A DNA stretch of 64,000 nt from Lachnospiraceae bacterium (GTDB lineage: Bacteria; Bacillota; Clostridia; Lachnospirales; Lachnospiraceae), in NCBI GenBank assembly GCA_024698715.1, contig JAILRA010000062.1, forward strand, positions 23,004 to 87,003, given 5' to 3'. The notes under the pieces were generated by a model. That model did not search any database. It saw only the letters and a list, made by a program, of their open reading frames with translations, and had not been told where the DNA came from. The translations under genes and the position numbers were made by a program. Below, in pieces: positions 9,865 through 20,100 of this stretch (within the stretch, counting starts at the first letter, position 1; the number at the start of each line of letters is the position of its first letter).

Positions 9865-9929
9865 TACTTAAATCTTTTGAAATCCGGATTTCGGTATAAG
9901 ATCAAATAATAAATAGGAGTTTACATAAA

Positions 9930-11699
9930 ATGGAACAATTGTTAATCAAGCTTGGCAATGAAGTTGCCAAAGCGTTCAAAGAAGCGGGTTATGATGAGAA
10001 TCTCGGAAAGGTTACCGTTTCGAACAGACCCGATCTTTGCGAATATCAGTGCAACGGTGCCATGGCCGGAGCCAAGATCTACAAAAAAGCACCGACAATG
10101 ATCGCCAACGAAGTTGCTGAGATATTAAAGAGATCCGAAGTGTTTTCCAAAACGGAAGTATGTCCTCCGGGATTTATAAATCTGAACATCAGCGATAAAT
10201 ATCTGTGTGAATATGCAGGCGAGATGGCCTGTTCGGAAAAATACGGCGTTGATCAGCCTTCGGAAAAGAAGGTGTTCATGGTCGATTACGGCGGCCCCAA
10301 TGTTGCAAAGCCTCTTCATGTAGGTCATTTAAGAAGTGCCGTAATAGGAGAGAGCATAAAAAGGATCATCAGATATATGGGTCATGAAGCCATAGGTGAC
10401 ATTCATCTGGGCGACTGGGGACTTCAGATGGGTCTGGTAATTGCGGCTTACAAGGAAGCACATCCCAATCTTGTTTTCTTTGACGAGAGTTATGAAGGAG
10501 AGTATCCCCAAGAAGCTCCGTTTACCGTAACGGATCTCGAAGAGATATATCCGAAAGCCAGTGCAAGATCCAAGGAAGATGCGGCATTCAAGGATGAAGC
10601 AATGCTCTGCACCAAGAAACTGCAGGACGGAGTAAAAGGATACAGGGCATTCTGGAAACTTATCATGGAGGTTTCCATAGCCGATCTTAAGAAGAATTAC
10701 AATAATCTTAATGTAGAATTCGATCTCTGGAAGGGTGAATCCGATGTTTACGATCTGATCCCCGGAATGGTTGATTATCTTAAAGAAGGCGGATATGCGT
10801 ATATAAGCGACGGTGCTCTGGTAGTCGACGTCAAAGAAGAGACCGATACAAAAGAGATCCCTCCCTGTATGATCCTTAAATCCGACGGGGCTTCTTTATA
10901 CAATACGACCGATCTTGCCACGATCATGGAAAGAAGAAAGGAATATGATCCGGACTGCATAATATATCTTACGGATAAAAGACAGGATCTTTATTTCGAG
11001 CAGGTTTTCCGTTGTGCCAAAAAGACGGGACTCTGCGATTCCAAGACCAAGCTCGTACATATAGGATTCGGTACCGTCAACGGAAAGGACGGTAAACCTT
11101 TCAAGACAAGGGACGGCGGTGTTATGCGTCTTGAATATCTGGTTAAGGATATCAATGAAAAGATGTATGAAAAGATCATCAGCGGTCGTGAAATGAATGA
11201 GGAAGAAGCAAAGAAAGTTTCCGAGACAGTTGCACTTTCAGCTATAAAATACGGAGATCTTTCAAATCAGGCTTCCAAAGATTACATATTTGATACCGAA
11301 AGATTCATGTCCTTTGAAGGAGATACGGGACCGTATCTTCTTTATACGGTAGTAAGGATCAAATCCATCCTGAAAAAATATTCCGAAAACGGCGGTGATC
11401 TTAAAGAGTGCAGTATTAACGGAACGATATCCGATGAGACACATAAGAACCTTCTTATGAAGATCGCCGGATACAATGAAATGATGAATTCCGTTTTTGA
11501 AGAACTTGCACCGCACAGGATATGTGCTTATCTTTACGATCTGGCGAATGTATTCAATTCGTTTTATCATGAGAACAAGATCCTCACTCAGGAAGACGAA
11601 GAGTTAAAGAAGAACTATATCGGAGTTCTGAAACTCACTCTTGGTATCTGTGAGGATTGCATGCAGTGTCTCGGATTTGAGGCACCCGACAGGATGTAA
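9930..11699 (+). CDS. argS: Arginyl-tRNA synthetase
   Basis: 589 residues, a class I synthetase charging tRNA-Arg. An N-terminal tRNA-recognition domain (~1-110) is followed by the catalytic core with VDYGGPNVAKPLHVGHLRSA, where HVGH is the HIGH-type motif. SAIKYGDLSNQ and a C-terminal helical anticodon-binding domain (FEGDTGPYLLYTVVRI onward) follow. An AGGAG ribosome site lies 12 bp before the ATG. A 12-bp perfect hairpin follows 73 bp downstream. Confidence 0.96.
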   Translation: MEQLLIKLGNEVAKAFKEAGYDENLGKVTVSNRPDLCEYQCNGAMAGAKIYKKAPTMIANEVAEILKRSEVFSKTEVCPPGFINLNISDKYLCEYAGEMACSEKYGVDQPSEKKVFMVDYGGPNVAKPLHVGHLRSAVIGESIKRIIRYMGHEAIGDIHLGDWGLQMGLVIAAYKEAHPNLVFFDESYEGEYPQEAPFTVTDLEEIYPKASARSKEDAAFKDEAMLCTKKLQDGVKGYRAFWKLIMEVSIADLKKNYNNLNVEFDLWKGESDVYDLIPGMVDYLKEGGYAYISDGALVVDVKEETDTKEIPPCMILKSDGASLYNTTDLATIMERRKEYDPDCIIYLTDKRQDLYFEQVFRCAKKTGLCDSKTKLVHIGFGTVNGKDGKPFKTRDGGVMRLEYLVKDINEKMYEKIISGREMNEEEAKKVSETVALSAIKYGDLSNQASKDYIFDTERFMSFEGDTGPYLLYTVVRIKSILKKYSENGGDLKECSINGTISDETHKNLLMKIAGYNEMMNSVFEELAPHRICAYLYDLANVFNSFYHENKILTQEDEELKKNYIGVLKLTLGICEDCMQCLGFEAPDRM

Positions 11700-11772
11700 A
11701 AGTTCATTAAGTATTATTGCATACGGTCATTGGTTTTAATAAATATAATATTTTGATTTCGGTTTAATAGGT

Positions 11773-11803
11773 GTATCGTCACACACAGAAAGTGTGACGA
11801 TAC
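11773..11803 (+). terminator. Strong hairpin after argS
   Basis: A 12-bp perfect stem, GTATCGTCACAC (11773-11784) with GTGTGACGATAC (11792-11803), has a 7-nt loop. It is followed by ATATAATTT, not a clean T-run, so it may terminate weakly or protect the argS 3' end. The rest of the 180-bp gap up to the tRNA promoter holds nothing recognised. Confidence 0.55.
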
Positions 11804-11833
11804 GATATAATTTCCTGTGAATATAAAAAATCC

Positions 11834-11862
11834 TTGACATTTGTTTGATGATTTTGTATATT
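11834..11862 (+). promoter_or_regulatory. Sigma-A promoter for tRNA-Met
   Basis: A consensus TTGACA (11834-11839), a 17-bp spacer and TATATT (11857-11862) lie 18 bp before the first base of the tRNA. A strong, tRNA-dedicated promoter is the natural reading. Confidence 0.85.
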
Positions 11863-11879
11863 AAATAGGCAGTTGTTTC

Positions 11880-11953
11880 GGCGAGATGGCTCAACTGGCT
11901 AGAGCATCCGGTTCATACCCGGAAGGTTGAGGGTTCGAGTCCCCCTCTCGCTA
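11880..11953 (+). tRNA. tRNA-Met (anticodon CAT), elongator type
   Basis: A 74-nt cloverleaf: acceptor GGCGAGA (11880-11886) with TCTCGCT (11946-11952, one G-U), D arm GCTC/GAGC, anticodon arm TCCGG-TTCATAC-CCGGA, T arm GAGGG-TTCGAGT-CCCCC with one A-C mismatch, discriminator A. CCA is not encoded. The first acceptor pair is formed and the anticodon stem lacks the three G-C pairs of initiators, so it is elongator Met rather than fMet. A tRNA-Ile with lysidine cannot be formally excluded, but the body resembles elongator Met. Confidence 0.93.
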
Positions 11954-11958
11954 CTTTT

Positions 11959-11991
11959 AACACCGATTTATTCGGTGTTTTTCTTTTTTTT
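11959..11991 (+). terminator. Rho-independent terminator after tRNA-Met
   Basis: AACACCGA (11959-11966) pairs with TCGGTGTT (11972-11979) over a 5-nt loop, then a long T-rich run to 11991. It ends the tRNA transcript just before the VanZ gene. Confidence 0.9.
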
Positions 11992-12020
11992 GCACAGGAA
12001 ATTTTTTTTTAGAGGTTATT

Positions 12021-12500
12021 GTGAGTAAAAGTTTTAAAACATTGCTTTGGGCAATTTTCATTATATATTTATTTGTACTTTTGTTTGTTACACTGATCTA
12101 TAACAGAGCAGCGATGGTCTATTCGGATATTTCAATGTGGCAGTATGCCAGAAGGTTCAGCAATCTGATCCCGTTTAAGACTATTTCCATGTATTTAGAC
12201 TGGATAAGCGACGGAGACAGGAGCAACAATTCCATTCCATTGATCAATCTGGGAGTAAATATAATACTTCTTGTTCCCTTGGGATATCTGTTACCGAGCC
12301 TGATAAAGATATTCAGGAATCTTTTCGCTTACTTCGGCGGATGCATAGTGCTTCTTGCGATGATTGAATTCATTCAGCTGCTGACAAGAAGAGGATCTTT
12401 TGATATAGATGATTTTATACTGAACATATTCGGTGCGATCGTTGCTTTCTTTATATGGAAACTCAGCACATCAAAGAACGTAAAAAGTGAAAAGAGCTGA
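12021..12500 (+). CDS. VanZ-family membrane protein
   Basis: 159 residues from a GTG start, chosen because AGAGG sits 5 bp upstream. There are four hydrophobic helices: ~6-27, ~75-95, ~96-120 and ~130-150. Family landmarks are NLIPFKTI, the IPLINLGVNIILLVPLGYLLP stretch and EFIQLLTRRGSFDIDDFILNIFG. VanZ-like proteins are membrane proteins of mostly unknown function; the namesake gives low-level teicoplanin resistance. It lies 14 bp before the ABC exporter pair and may share its transcript. Confidence 0.88.
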   Translation: MSKSFKTLLWAIFIIYLFVLLFVTLIYNRAAMVYSDISMWQYARRFSNLIPFKTISMYLDWISDGDRSNNSIPLINLGVNIILLVPLGYLLPSLIKIFRNLFAYFGGCIVLLAMIEFIQLLTRRGSFDIDDFILNIFGAIVAFFIWKLSTSKNVKSEKS

Positions 12501-12514
12501 AACAGGAGACGAAA

Positions 12515-14281
12515 ATGTTTAAAACACTTTTAAAACACGTTAAGAATTATTCCCTTCCTTCGATACTGACTCCTGTCTGTATGATCCTGGAAGTAATATT
12601 TGAAACGATCATCCCCATGTGTATGGGACTTATGGTCACCTATGGAATAGAAGGAAACGACAATACCGGGGATATGGATTATATCCTCAAAATGGGCGGG
12701 ATCATGGTCATCCTGGTAATAGGTGCTTTGGTTTCCGGTATTCTCGGGGCGGTATTCGGTTCGGTTGCATCATGCGGTCTTGCCAAGAATCTCAGGAAGG
12801 ACATGTATGAAAATATTCAGTCCTTCAGTTTTTCCAATATTGACAAATTTTCCACTGCGGGACTTATCACCAGACTTACCACTGACGTAACAAATATTCA
12901 GAATGCTTATCAGATGCTTTTGAGAATGGCTTTCAGAGCACCCGTAAGTATGATCTTTGCGCTTTTTATGTCATATCTTGTTAATGTGAAGATCGCAAAT
13001 ATATATCTTATCGCCACGATATTCCTTTCGATCGGTCTTGCGATAATCATGCTTAACGCAAGGAAATATTTTTCGAAGGTTTTCGAAAAATACGACGATC
13101 TGAATGAGACCATTCAGGAGAATGTCAATGCCATAAGAGTGGTTAAGGCTTTCGTAAGAGAAGATTACGAATCGGAAGAACTCAAAAAGGCTGCAGGCAA
13201 TATCTACAAGATGTTCGTTAAAGCAGAGAACGTTGTTATATGGAACTCGCCTCTCATGCAGTTTACCATGTATGTGACAATGATCTTTATCAGCTGGTTC
13301 GGAGCTCATCTTGTCGTATCGACAGAACTTGAAGTCGGAGAACTTCTGACGCTCTTTACATATTGTATGAACATCCTCGGAAACCTTATGATGTTCTCGT
13401 TTGTCTTCGTTATGCTTACTCTTTCCGCAGCGAGCGGCAAGAGAATTGCGGAAGTCCTTAATGAGGACAGCGAACTTAAGGATCCGGAGAATCCCGTTTA
13501 TGAAGTAAAAGACGGAAGTGTGCAGTTTAAAAACGTCTGCTTTACCTACAAAAAGGGCAGCGGTAAAAATGTATTGAACAATATCAATCTTGATATAAAA
13601 TCCGGTGAGACCATAGGAATAATCGGCGGTACCGGATCGGCAAAATCCAGTCTGATAAGCCTTATAAACAGACTTTATGATGTTACCGAAGGAGAACTGA
13701 AAGTCGGAGGGGTAAATGTCAAAGACTACAGCATGGAATCCCTGAGAAATCAGGTTTCTGTCGTTCTGCAGAAAAACATCCTGTTTTCCGGCAGCATATA
13801 TGACAATCTCCGCTGGGGCAATCCCGATGCGACGGATGAAGAATGCCGCGAAGCATGCAATCTTGCCTGTGCGGATGATTTTATCGAATCATTCCCCGAC
13901 GGATACAATACCAGGATTGAGCAGGGCGGAACAAATGTTTCCGGCGGTCAGAAGCAGAGAATCTGTATCGCGAGGGCACTGCTTAAAAAACCCAAGATCA
14001 TAATATTTGACGATTCGACTTCGGCAGTCGACACGGCTACCGATGCACGGATCAGAAAATCATTAAAGGAAGCGATCCCGGGAACAACGAAATTTATCAT
14101 TGCACAGAGGATCTCATCTGTTCAGGATGCGGACAGGATAATCGTTATGGAAGAAGGCGAGGTTAATGGCTTCGGTACTCACGAAGAACTTCTCGCTAAT
14201 AACGAAATCTATAAGGATGTTTATGAATCTCAGACCGGAGCCAATGCCGATTTCGACGAAATGAAAGGGGGTGCAATCTGA
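12515..14281 (+). CDS. ABC exporter half-transporter, degenerate-site subunit
   Basis: 588 residues: six transmembrane helices (~15-310) then an ATPase domain. Walker A reads GGTGSAKSS (~370), with Ala for the third glycine. The signature VSGGQKQR (~474) is canonical. Walker B reads IIIFDDSTSAVD (~495), with Asp in place of the catalytic Glu. This is the pattern of the degenerate-site partner in heterodimeric exporters of the TM287/288 and BmrCD type. The stop overlaps the next gene's ATG by one base, supporting paired expression. Drug or lipid export is possible; the substrate is unknown. Confidence 0.92.
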   Translation: MFKTLLKHVKNYSLPSILTPVCMILEVIFETIIPMCMGLMVTYGIEGNDNTGDMDYILKMGGIMVILVIGALVSGILGAVFGSVASCGLAKNLRKDMYENIQSFSFSNIDKFSTAGLITRLTTDVTNIQNAYQMLLRMAFRAPVSMIFALFMSYLVNVKIANIYLIATIFLSIGLAIIMLNARKYFSKVFEKYDDLNETIQENVNAIRVVKAFVREDYESEELKKAAGNIYKMFVKAENVVIWNSPLMQFTMYVTMIFISWFGAHLVVSTELEVGELLTLFTYCMNILGNLMMFSFVFVMLTLSAASGKRIAEVLNEDSELKDPENPVYEVKDGSVQFKNVCFTYKKGSGKNVLNNINLDIKSGETIGIIGGTGSAKSSLISLINRLYDVTEGELKVGGVNVKDYSMESLRNQVSVVLQKNILFSGSIYDNLRWGNPDATDEECREACNLACADDFIESFPDGYNTRIEQGGTNVSGGQKQRICIARALLKKPKIIIFDDSTSAVDTATDARIRKSLKEAIPGTTKFIIAQRISSVQDADRIIVMEEGEVNGFGTHEELLANNEIYKDVYESQTGANADFDEMKGGAI

Positions 14282-16203
14282 TGGCAAGAGAGAGCAAACC
14301 CATTCAGATGGGAAGAAACAGAGGAATGGGACCTAAACCCAAACTCGATCACCCCATGAAAACATTTTTAAGACTTGTACGTTATTCATACGGAAGATAT
14401 CCGATCCCTTCCGTTATCGTATTTATCTGTATCATTTTTTCAACCATTACGCAGATAAAGGGAATGATGTTCTTACAGGTACTGATCGATGATTACATCA
14501 AACCTCTTACGCAGGTGGATGTGCCCGATTACACCGGACTTTTGCATGCACTGTTAAAGATCGCCATTCTTTTTGCACTGGCAGGTCTTTCAACATTTAC
14601 TTACAACAAGATAATGGTTTATGTTGCACAGGGAACCATGAAAAAACTCCGTATCGATCTGTTTACGCATATGGAAAAACTTCCCATAAAATATTTCGAT
14701 ACTCATTCGCACGGCGATATCATGTCGATTTATACGAACGATATCGATACCACAAGACAGATGATAGCACAAGCGATCATCCAGCTGGTTGCGAGTCTGG
14801 TAACGATAATCGGTACTTTCATAAGCCTTTTGAGACTGAGCCCGAGACTTACTCTTGTTTCGATCGCTATGATTGGACTTACATTTATCTCGACAAGGAT
14901 AATCGCAGGCAAATCGGCAGGATTCTTCGTTTCGCAGCAAAAGAATCTCGGTGCAGTGAATGGTTACATCGAAGAAATGATGGAAGGTCAGAAAGTTGTA
15001 AAGGTCTTTTGCAGGGAAGATATATGTGAAAAAGAATTCGACGATCTGAACGAGGAATTGTATAAAACCGCATCCACGGCAGGAAAACTTATAAATATCC
15101 TCGGACCGGTTAACGGACAGCTCGGTAATCTGAGTTTCGTATTAATATCGATAATCGGCGGTTTCTTTGCGATAAAAGGAATCGGAGGACTCACCATAGG
15201 TGTTCTGGGAAGTTATCTTATGCTTAACAAGAGCGTTAACATGCCCATCATGCAGATCTCTCAGCAGTTTAATACCATAGTAATGGCTCTGGCAGGTGCT
15301 GACAGAGTATTCAAGCTTCTTGACGAACCCGTTGAAGAAGATGAAGGATACGTAACTTTGGTAAATGCCGTAAAGGAAAACGGTGAGATAAAGGAAAGCG
15401 AAAAAGAAACAGGTCTCTGGGCTTGGAAACATTACCATAAAGCCGACGATACCACGACTTATGTTGAGCTTAAGGGCAATGTGGTCCTTGATGATGTTGA
15501 TTTCGGATATACCGAAGAAAAAATGGTTCTGCATAATATTGATATTTTTGCAAAACCCGGACAGAAGATCGCTTTTGTAGGATCGACCGGTGCGGGCAAA
15601 ACCACGATCACGAACCTTATAAACAGATTTTACGATATTCAGGACGGAAAGATCCGTTATGATGGTATAAACGTAAACAAGATCAAAAAAGCAGACTTAA
15701 GAAAATCCCTCGGAATGGTTCTTCAGGATACGCATCTTTTTACCGGAACCGTAATGGAAAATATCAGATACGGCAAACTTGATGCTACCGACGAAGAAGT
15801 CATCGCGGCTGCAAAACTTGCGAATGCGCACGGATTCATCGAAAGACTTCCTCAGGGATACAATACGATGCTCAAAGGTGATGCGGCATCTCTTTCACAG
15901 GGACAAAGACAGCTTTTGTCCATTGCGAGAGCAGCCATAGCAAATCCTCCCGTACTTATCCTGGATGAGGCTACAAGTTCCATCGATACAAGAACCGAGA
16001 AGCTTGTTCAGGAAGGCATGGATAAGCTTATGAGCGGACGTACCACTTTTGTTATAGCTCACAGACTTTCCACCGTAAAGAATTCCGACTGTATCATGGT
16101 CCTTGAAGGCGGTCATATAGTGGAACGCGGAACACATGACGAACTGATCGAGCAAAAAGGCAAGTATTACGCTCTTTATACGGGCATGCACGAGTCTGCA
16201 TGA
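14281..16203 (+). CDS. ABC exporter half-transporter, catalytic-site subunit
   Basis: 640 residues. The transmembrane domain (~45-340) is followed by an insert (~350-395, with WAWKHYHKADDTTTY) seen in YheH-like subunits, and an ATPase domain. Walker A GSTGAGKTT (~433) and Walker B LILDEATSSID (~558) are canonical with catalytic Glu. The signature reads LSQGQRQ (~537) instead of LSGGQ. That altered signature would pair with the Asp-bearing Walker B of the upstream subunit, so both deviations fall in one composite ATP site. A basic N-terminal tail (~1-40) precedes the first helix. Confidence 0.93.
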   Translation: MARESKPIQMGRNRGMGPKPKLDHPMKTFLRLVRYSYGRYPIPSVIVFICIIFSTITQIKGMMFLQVLIDDYIKPLTQVDVPDYTGLLHALLKIAILFALAGLSTFTYNKIMVYVAQGTMKKLRIDLFTHMEKLPIKYFDTHSHGDIMSIYTNDIDTTRQMIAQAIIQLVASLVTIIGTFISLLRLSPRLTLVSIAMIGLTFISTRIIAGKSAGFFVSQQKNLGAVNGYIEEMMEGQKVVKVFCREDICEKEFDDLNEELYKTASTAGKLINILGPVNGQLGNLSFVLISIIGGFFAIKGIGGLTIGVLGSYLMLNKSVNMPIMQISQQFNTIVMALAGADRVFKLLDEPVEEDEGYVTLVNAVKENGEIKESEKETGLWAWKHYHKADDTTTYVELKGNVVLDDVDFGYTEEKMVLHNIDIFAKPGQKIAFVGSTGAGKTTITNLINRFYDIQDGKIRYDGINVNKIKKADLRKSLGMVLQDTHLFTGTVMENIRYGKLDATDEEVIAAAKLANAHGFIERLPQGYNTMLKGDAASLSQGQRQLLSIARAAIANPPVLILDEATSSIDTRTEKLVQEGMDKLMSGRTTFVIAHRLSTVKNSDCIMVLEGGHIVERGTHDELIEQKGKYYALYTGMHESA

Positions 16204-16216
16204 CATATAAAATCAC

Positions 16217-16246
16217 TTTACAGAGAAAGTGCAAATATAGTATAAT
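16217..16246 (+). promoter_or_regulatory. Putative promoter for mrp and the DUF5717 cluster
   Basis: TTTACA (16217-16222), an 18-bp spacer and TATAAT (16241-16246) lie 57 bp before the mrp ATG. A short hairpin (CACTTT/AAAGTG) overlaps the -35 side and could end the ABC transcript, although it has no T-run. Confidence 0.55.
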
Positions 16247-16302
16247 AATAAAATATGACACACTATATATGCTGTTTTTAGCAAAACTTGGAGGAAATAT
16301 TC

Positions 16303-17124
16303 ATGAGTGAATGTACACATGACTGTTCCACATGTTCATCGAACTGTGCGGACAGAGAAAGTGAAAGTTTACTGCAGCCCTGCAACGAACTTTCACATAT
16401 AAGAAAAGTAATAGCTGTAGTATCGGGTAAGGGCGGTGTAGGAAAATCTCTTGTTACATCCTTACTCGCAGTAAACATGAAAAGAGAAGGTTATCAGGTT
16501 GGTATTCTTGATGCCGATATCACAGGACCCTCGATTCCGAAAATGTTCGGTATCACAGGAAAATGTGAGGGAAGCGAACAGGGCATTTATCCCGTAAGAA
16601 GCAAACTTGATACAGATGTTATTTCGATCAACTGTCTTCTGGAGAACGAAACCGATCCCGTTGTATGGAGAGGTCCTGTTATCGCAGGTACGGTAACACA
16701 GTTCTGGACAGATGTTATCTGGGGAGATAAGGATTTTCTTTTCGTTGACATGCCTCCCGGAACCGGCGATGTACCTCTGACGGTATTTCAGTCGATCCCC
16801 GTTGACGGCATCATCGTAGTGGCTTCTCCTCAGGAACTTGTCGGAATGATTGTAGAGAAAGCTGTTAAGATGGCGGATCTTATGAAGATTCCCGTACTCG
16901 GAATCGTTGAAAACATGTCATATTTCGAGTGTCCGAACTGTAATGAAAAGCATTATATTTTCGGAGAATCCGGAATCGAAGAGATCGCAAAGAAACACGA
17001 CATACAGAATCTGGCTCGAATTCCCATCAATCCAAAACTTGCGGCTGCAGCCGACAAGGGAATGATTGAACTTTATGAAGGCGACTGGTTAAACGATATG
17101 ACTGCCGCCCTCAAAGAAATCTGA
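16303..17124 (+). CDS. mrp: Mrp/NBP35-type ATP-binding iron-sulfur carrier
   Basis: 273 residues from the ATG at 16303, set by GGAGG at 16290-16294. The N-terminus carries Cys 4, 8, 11 and 15, an NBP35-like cluster site. The P-loop is the deviant VVSGKGGVGKS form. DADITGPSIPKMFG, WRGPV, FVDMPPGTGD and a CPNC pair in YFECPNC follow. These proteins hold and transfer [4Fe-4S] clusters to target enzymes. The gene is 22 bp upstream of the DUF5717 gene, so it may be transcribed with the unknown cluster. Confidence 0.92.
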   Translation: MSECTHDCSTCSSNCADRESESLLQPCNELSHIRKVIAVVSGKGGVGKSLVTSLLAVNMKREGYQVGILDADITGPSIPKMFGITGKCEGSEQGIYPVRSKLDTDVISINCLLENETDPVVWRGPVIAGTVTQFWTDVIWGDKDFLFVDMPPGTGDVPLTVFQSIPVDGIIVVASPQELVGMIVEKAVKMADLMKIPVLGIVENMSYFECPNCNEKHYIFGESGIEEIAKKHDIQNLARIPINPKLAAAADKGMIELYEGDWLNDMTAALKEI

Positions 17125-17146
17125 TTGATTATGTGAGGTGAATTTC

Positions 17147-20100
17147 GTGAAAAGAACCGTACTTTCCATGGCTGAAGAAAACTTTGACTTTTCCGTTCAT
17201 GACGGGAATGTTACTTTTTCGACCGAAAGAATAGAGTTCGTTTTTGACAGTGATACCGAAAGAAACGGTTCTTTTAAACTATATTGCGAAAGTGAAACCC
17301 CCGTACTCGGAGTCTGCCAGGCCAATAATCCCAGAATGAGAGTCAACAATCCTCAGTTCAGGGGATTTGAGGCGGAAATTGATTTTACATTTGATTCGAC
17401 CGGCATGGAGCCCGGCGATGTATCAAAGGGAGAGTTTATTCTTCTTACGGATAAAGGAGAATATTCTCTTCCTTTTATTTGTATCAGGGAAACGGGATAT
17501 ATCAATTCCACTCTCGGACATATCAAAAACCTTTTCCATTTTGCCAATCTTGCGAGAACCAACTGGAACGAGGCGGTCAATGTCTTTTATTCAAACGATT
17601 TCATTTCCCTTATAAACGGAAGTGACGGACAGTACAAAAGTCTTTACAGAGGCTTGAGCGAAAACGTTTTAAACGAACAGAATATTGACGAGTTTCTTGT
17701 AGCCATAAGGAAAAAAGACAGGATCACTTACAAGGTTGATGACAAAGATATCGTGATCGTTAATCCCAAGAATGAGATCACAAAGAGGATAACGGTCAAT
17801 AAGAATACGTGGGGCTATGTCAACATTGACATCAAGTCCGACGGTAATTTTGTTTTCCTTCCCTGCAATCATTTTTCGGGAGATGATTTTGAGGATGACG
17901 AACTCGAGATCGAAGTCAAGATAATACCCGAATTCCTGAAAAAGGGAAGAAATTTCGGAAAGATAACCATTATCACTCCGAGAGAATCCTTCACGGTAAA
18001 TATAATCGTTGACAATGAATGCTGCGATGTTTTGAAACTTGAGAATCATATGTTCAACAAAGCTCTGGATTCTCTTTTAAGACTGTATCTTGATTTTTCT
18101 TTCGACAGGATATCACAGGATACCTGGTGCAAGGAAAGTCTTAAGATCGCTGAAGGAATCAACGGAACAAACGAACACAATATACTTGCAGGCCTTTTTA
18201 AGGCACAGATATATATTATCAGCAAAAAAGACAAGGAAGCGTCGAGAATACTTGACGGAATAGATGAGATAATCGAAAACGAAAGGCTTTCAAACGAGAC
18301 TTACGGATATTATCTGTATATTACAAGCCTTCTTTCAAAAGAAGCGGATATCGTCAGCAAATCCCTTCGTAAGATCAAAAAATTCTATGCCAAAGATATG
18401 GGCAATTCGGTTTTGTCCTGGCTTATTTTATATCTTACCGAAGACTTCTATTCAAAGAGCGACAAGAAACTTGAGTTTCTTGTAGAACAGTTCAGATTAG
18501 GCAATAATTCGCCTCTTCTTTATGTCGAAGGCATAAATATCTTAAATGATAATCCGTCTCTTCTGATGAAACTGGATGATTACGAAGAAGCGGTACTTCG
18601 TTTCGGTCTTAAATACAAAGCCATCAGTGCGAATCTGGGAGAGAGGATCCAGTTCTTTGTTTCCAGACTGAAAGAATTCAAGCCTTTATGGTTTGAGATC
18701 CTCAAATATCAGTATGCATATATGCCCAGCAAAGAACTTCTCAATACGATAGTATCGTACCTTTGCAAGGGAAATAAGATCGGTGAGGAATATTTTGAAT
18801 GGTATTCGCTCGGCGTTCAGGCAGAACTCAGGATCACAAGACTTTATGAGTTTTACATGGACTGTCTGCCTCAGGGATATGACAAAGATCTGCCGCAGAT
18901 GGTAATGATGTATTTTGCTTACCAGAATGACCTTGATTACAGAAAGAAAGCATTTCTTTATCACAATGTTCTGACAAGAAAATCAAAATATCCCGAAATT
19001 GCCGTTTCATACAGAGAAACTCTTGAAGCATTTGCAAGAGAGCAGATCAAAGACAGACATATAAATGAGGATATGCTGTTCATTTACGCCAAAGTCATGA
19101 ATCCCGAATTTGTTACCGAGGATATAGCCAATGAATGCGTAACTTTACAGTTTATTAGAAGAGTAACGGTTCCCTCGGGAATGAGGAGAGTCATTCTTAT
19201 ACATGACAAGGTTATCGGAGAACAGAAATTCACTCCCGAAGGCGGTTATGTATACTGTCCGATCTATTCCAGGGATTTCAGACTGTTTTATGAAGATATA
19301 TACGGCAACAGAATGGTAGTTCCCGAAGAAAACATATCCGGTGCCATCCTGAACAATCCGATGCTGCTCGAAAAGATCGCTCATATGGTTTCGGACAAGA
19401 TTGGGATCATCATGTGCAGAGTGGAGAGTTCTTATTCATACGAAACGATCACGGATGACAATGTTTTCGATTATGAAAGACTCTTACATTCGGATATAAT
19501 CACATATACATACAAGAAGATCATAGTCAAAAATCTTCTGACTTACTATTTTGAAAACGATTATTATTCTGAACTTGAAGAAATATTAAATACAGTTAAA
19601 CCCGAGATCTTCGAAGGAAGCGAAAAAGGAACTTTCCTTCAGATCCTGATAGCCCGCGGAATGTATGACACCGCATTTTCGGTATTGAACAGATTCGGAA
19701 CCGAACATGTGGAAATAAAGAGTATTTTGCGTCTGGTATCCAGACTTCTCGAAAGAACCGATTTCGAGGAAAACGAGATGCTTATTTCATATGCCCAGTA
19801 TGTTTACAGATCGGGCAAGTATGACGGCAATATCCTCGCATATCTGGAACAGCATTTCAGAGGCAACGTAAAAGAACTTAAGAACCTGTACAAGGACTGC
19901 GAGGCATTCGGACTCGATACTTATATTCTCATAGAAAACATTATCATTCAGATACTGTTTACGAATGTATTTTGTTCTGACAAGATCAAATATCTTGATG
20001 CGTTCATAGAGATGCAGGGTACCTACGGTCTTGAAAAAGCATTTCTCGCTCAGTGTGCATACGATTATTTTGTAAAAGACACAATAACGGACGATTATAT

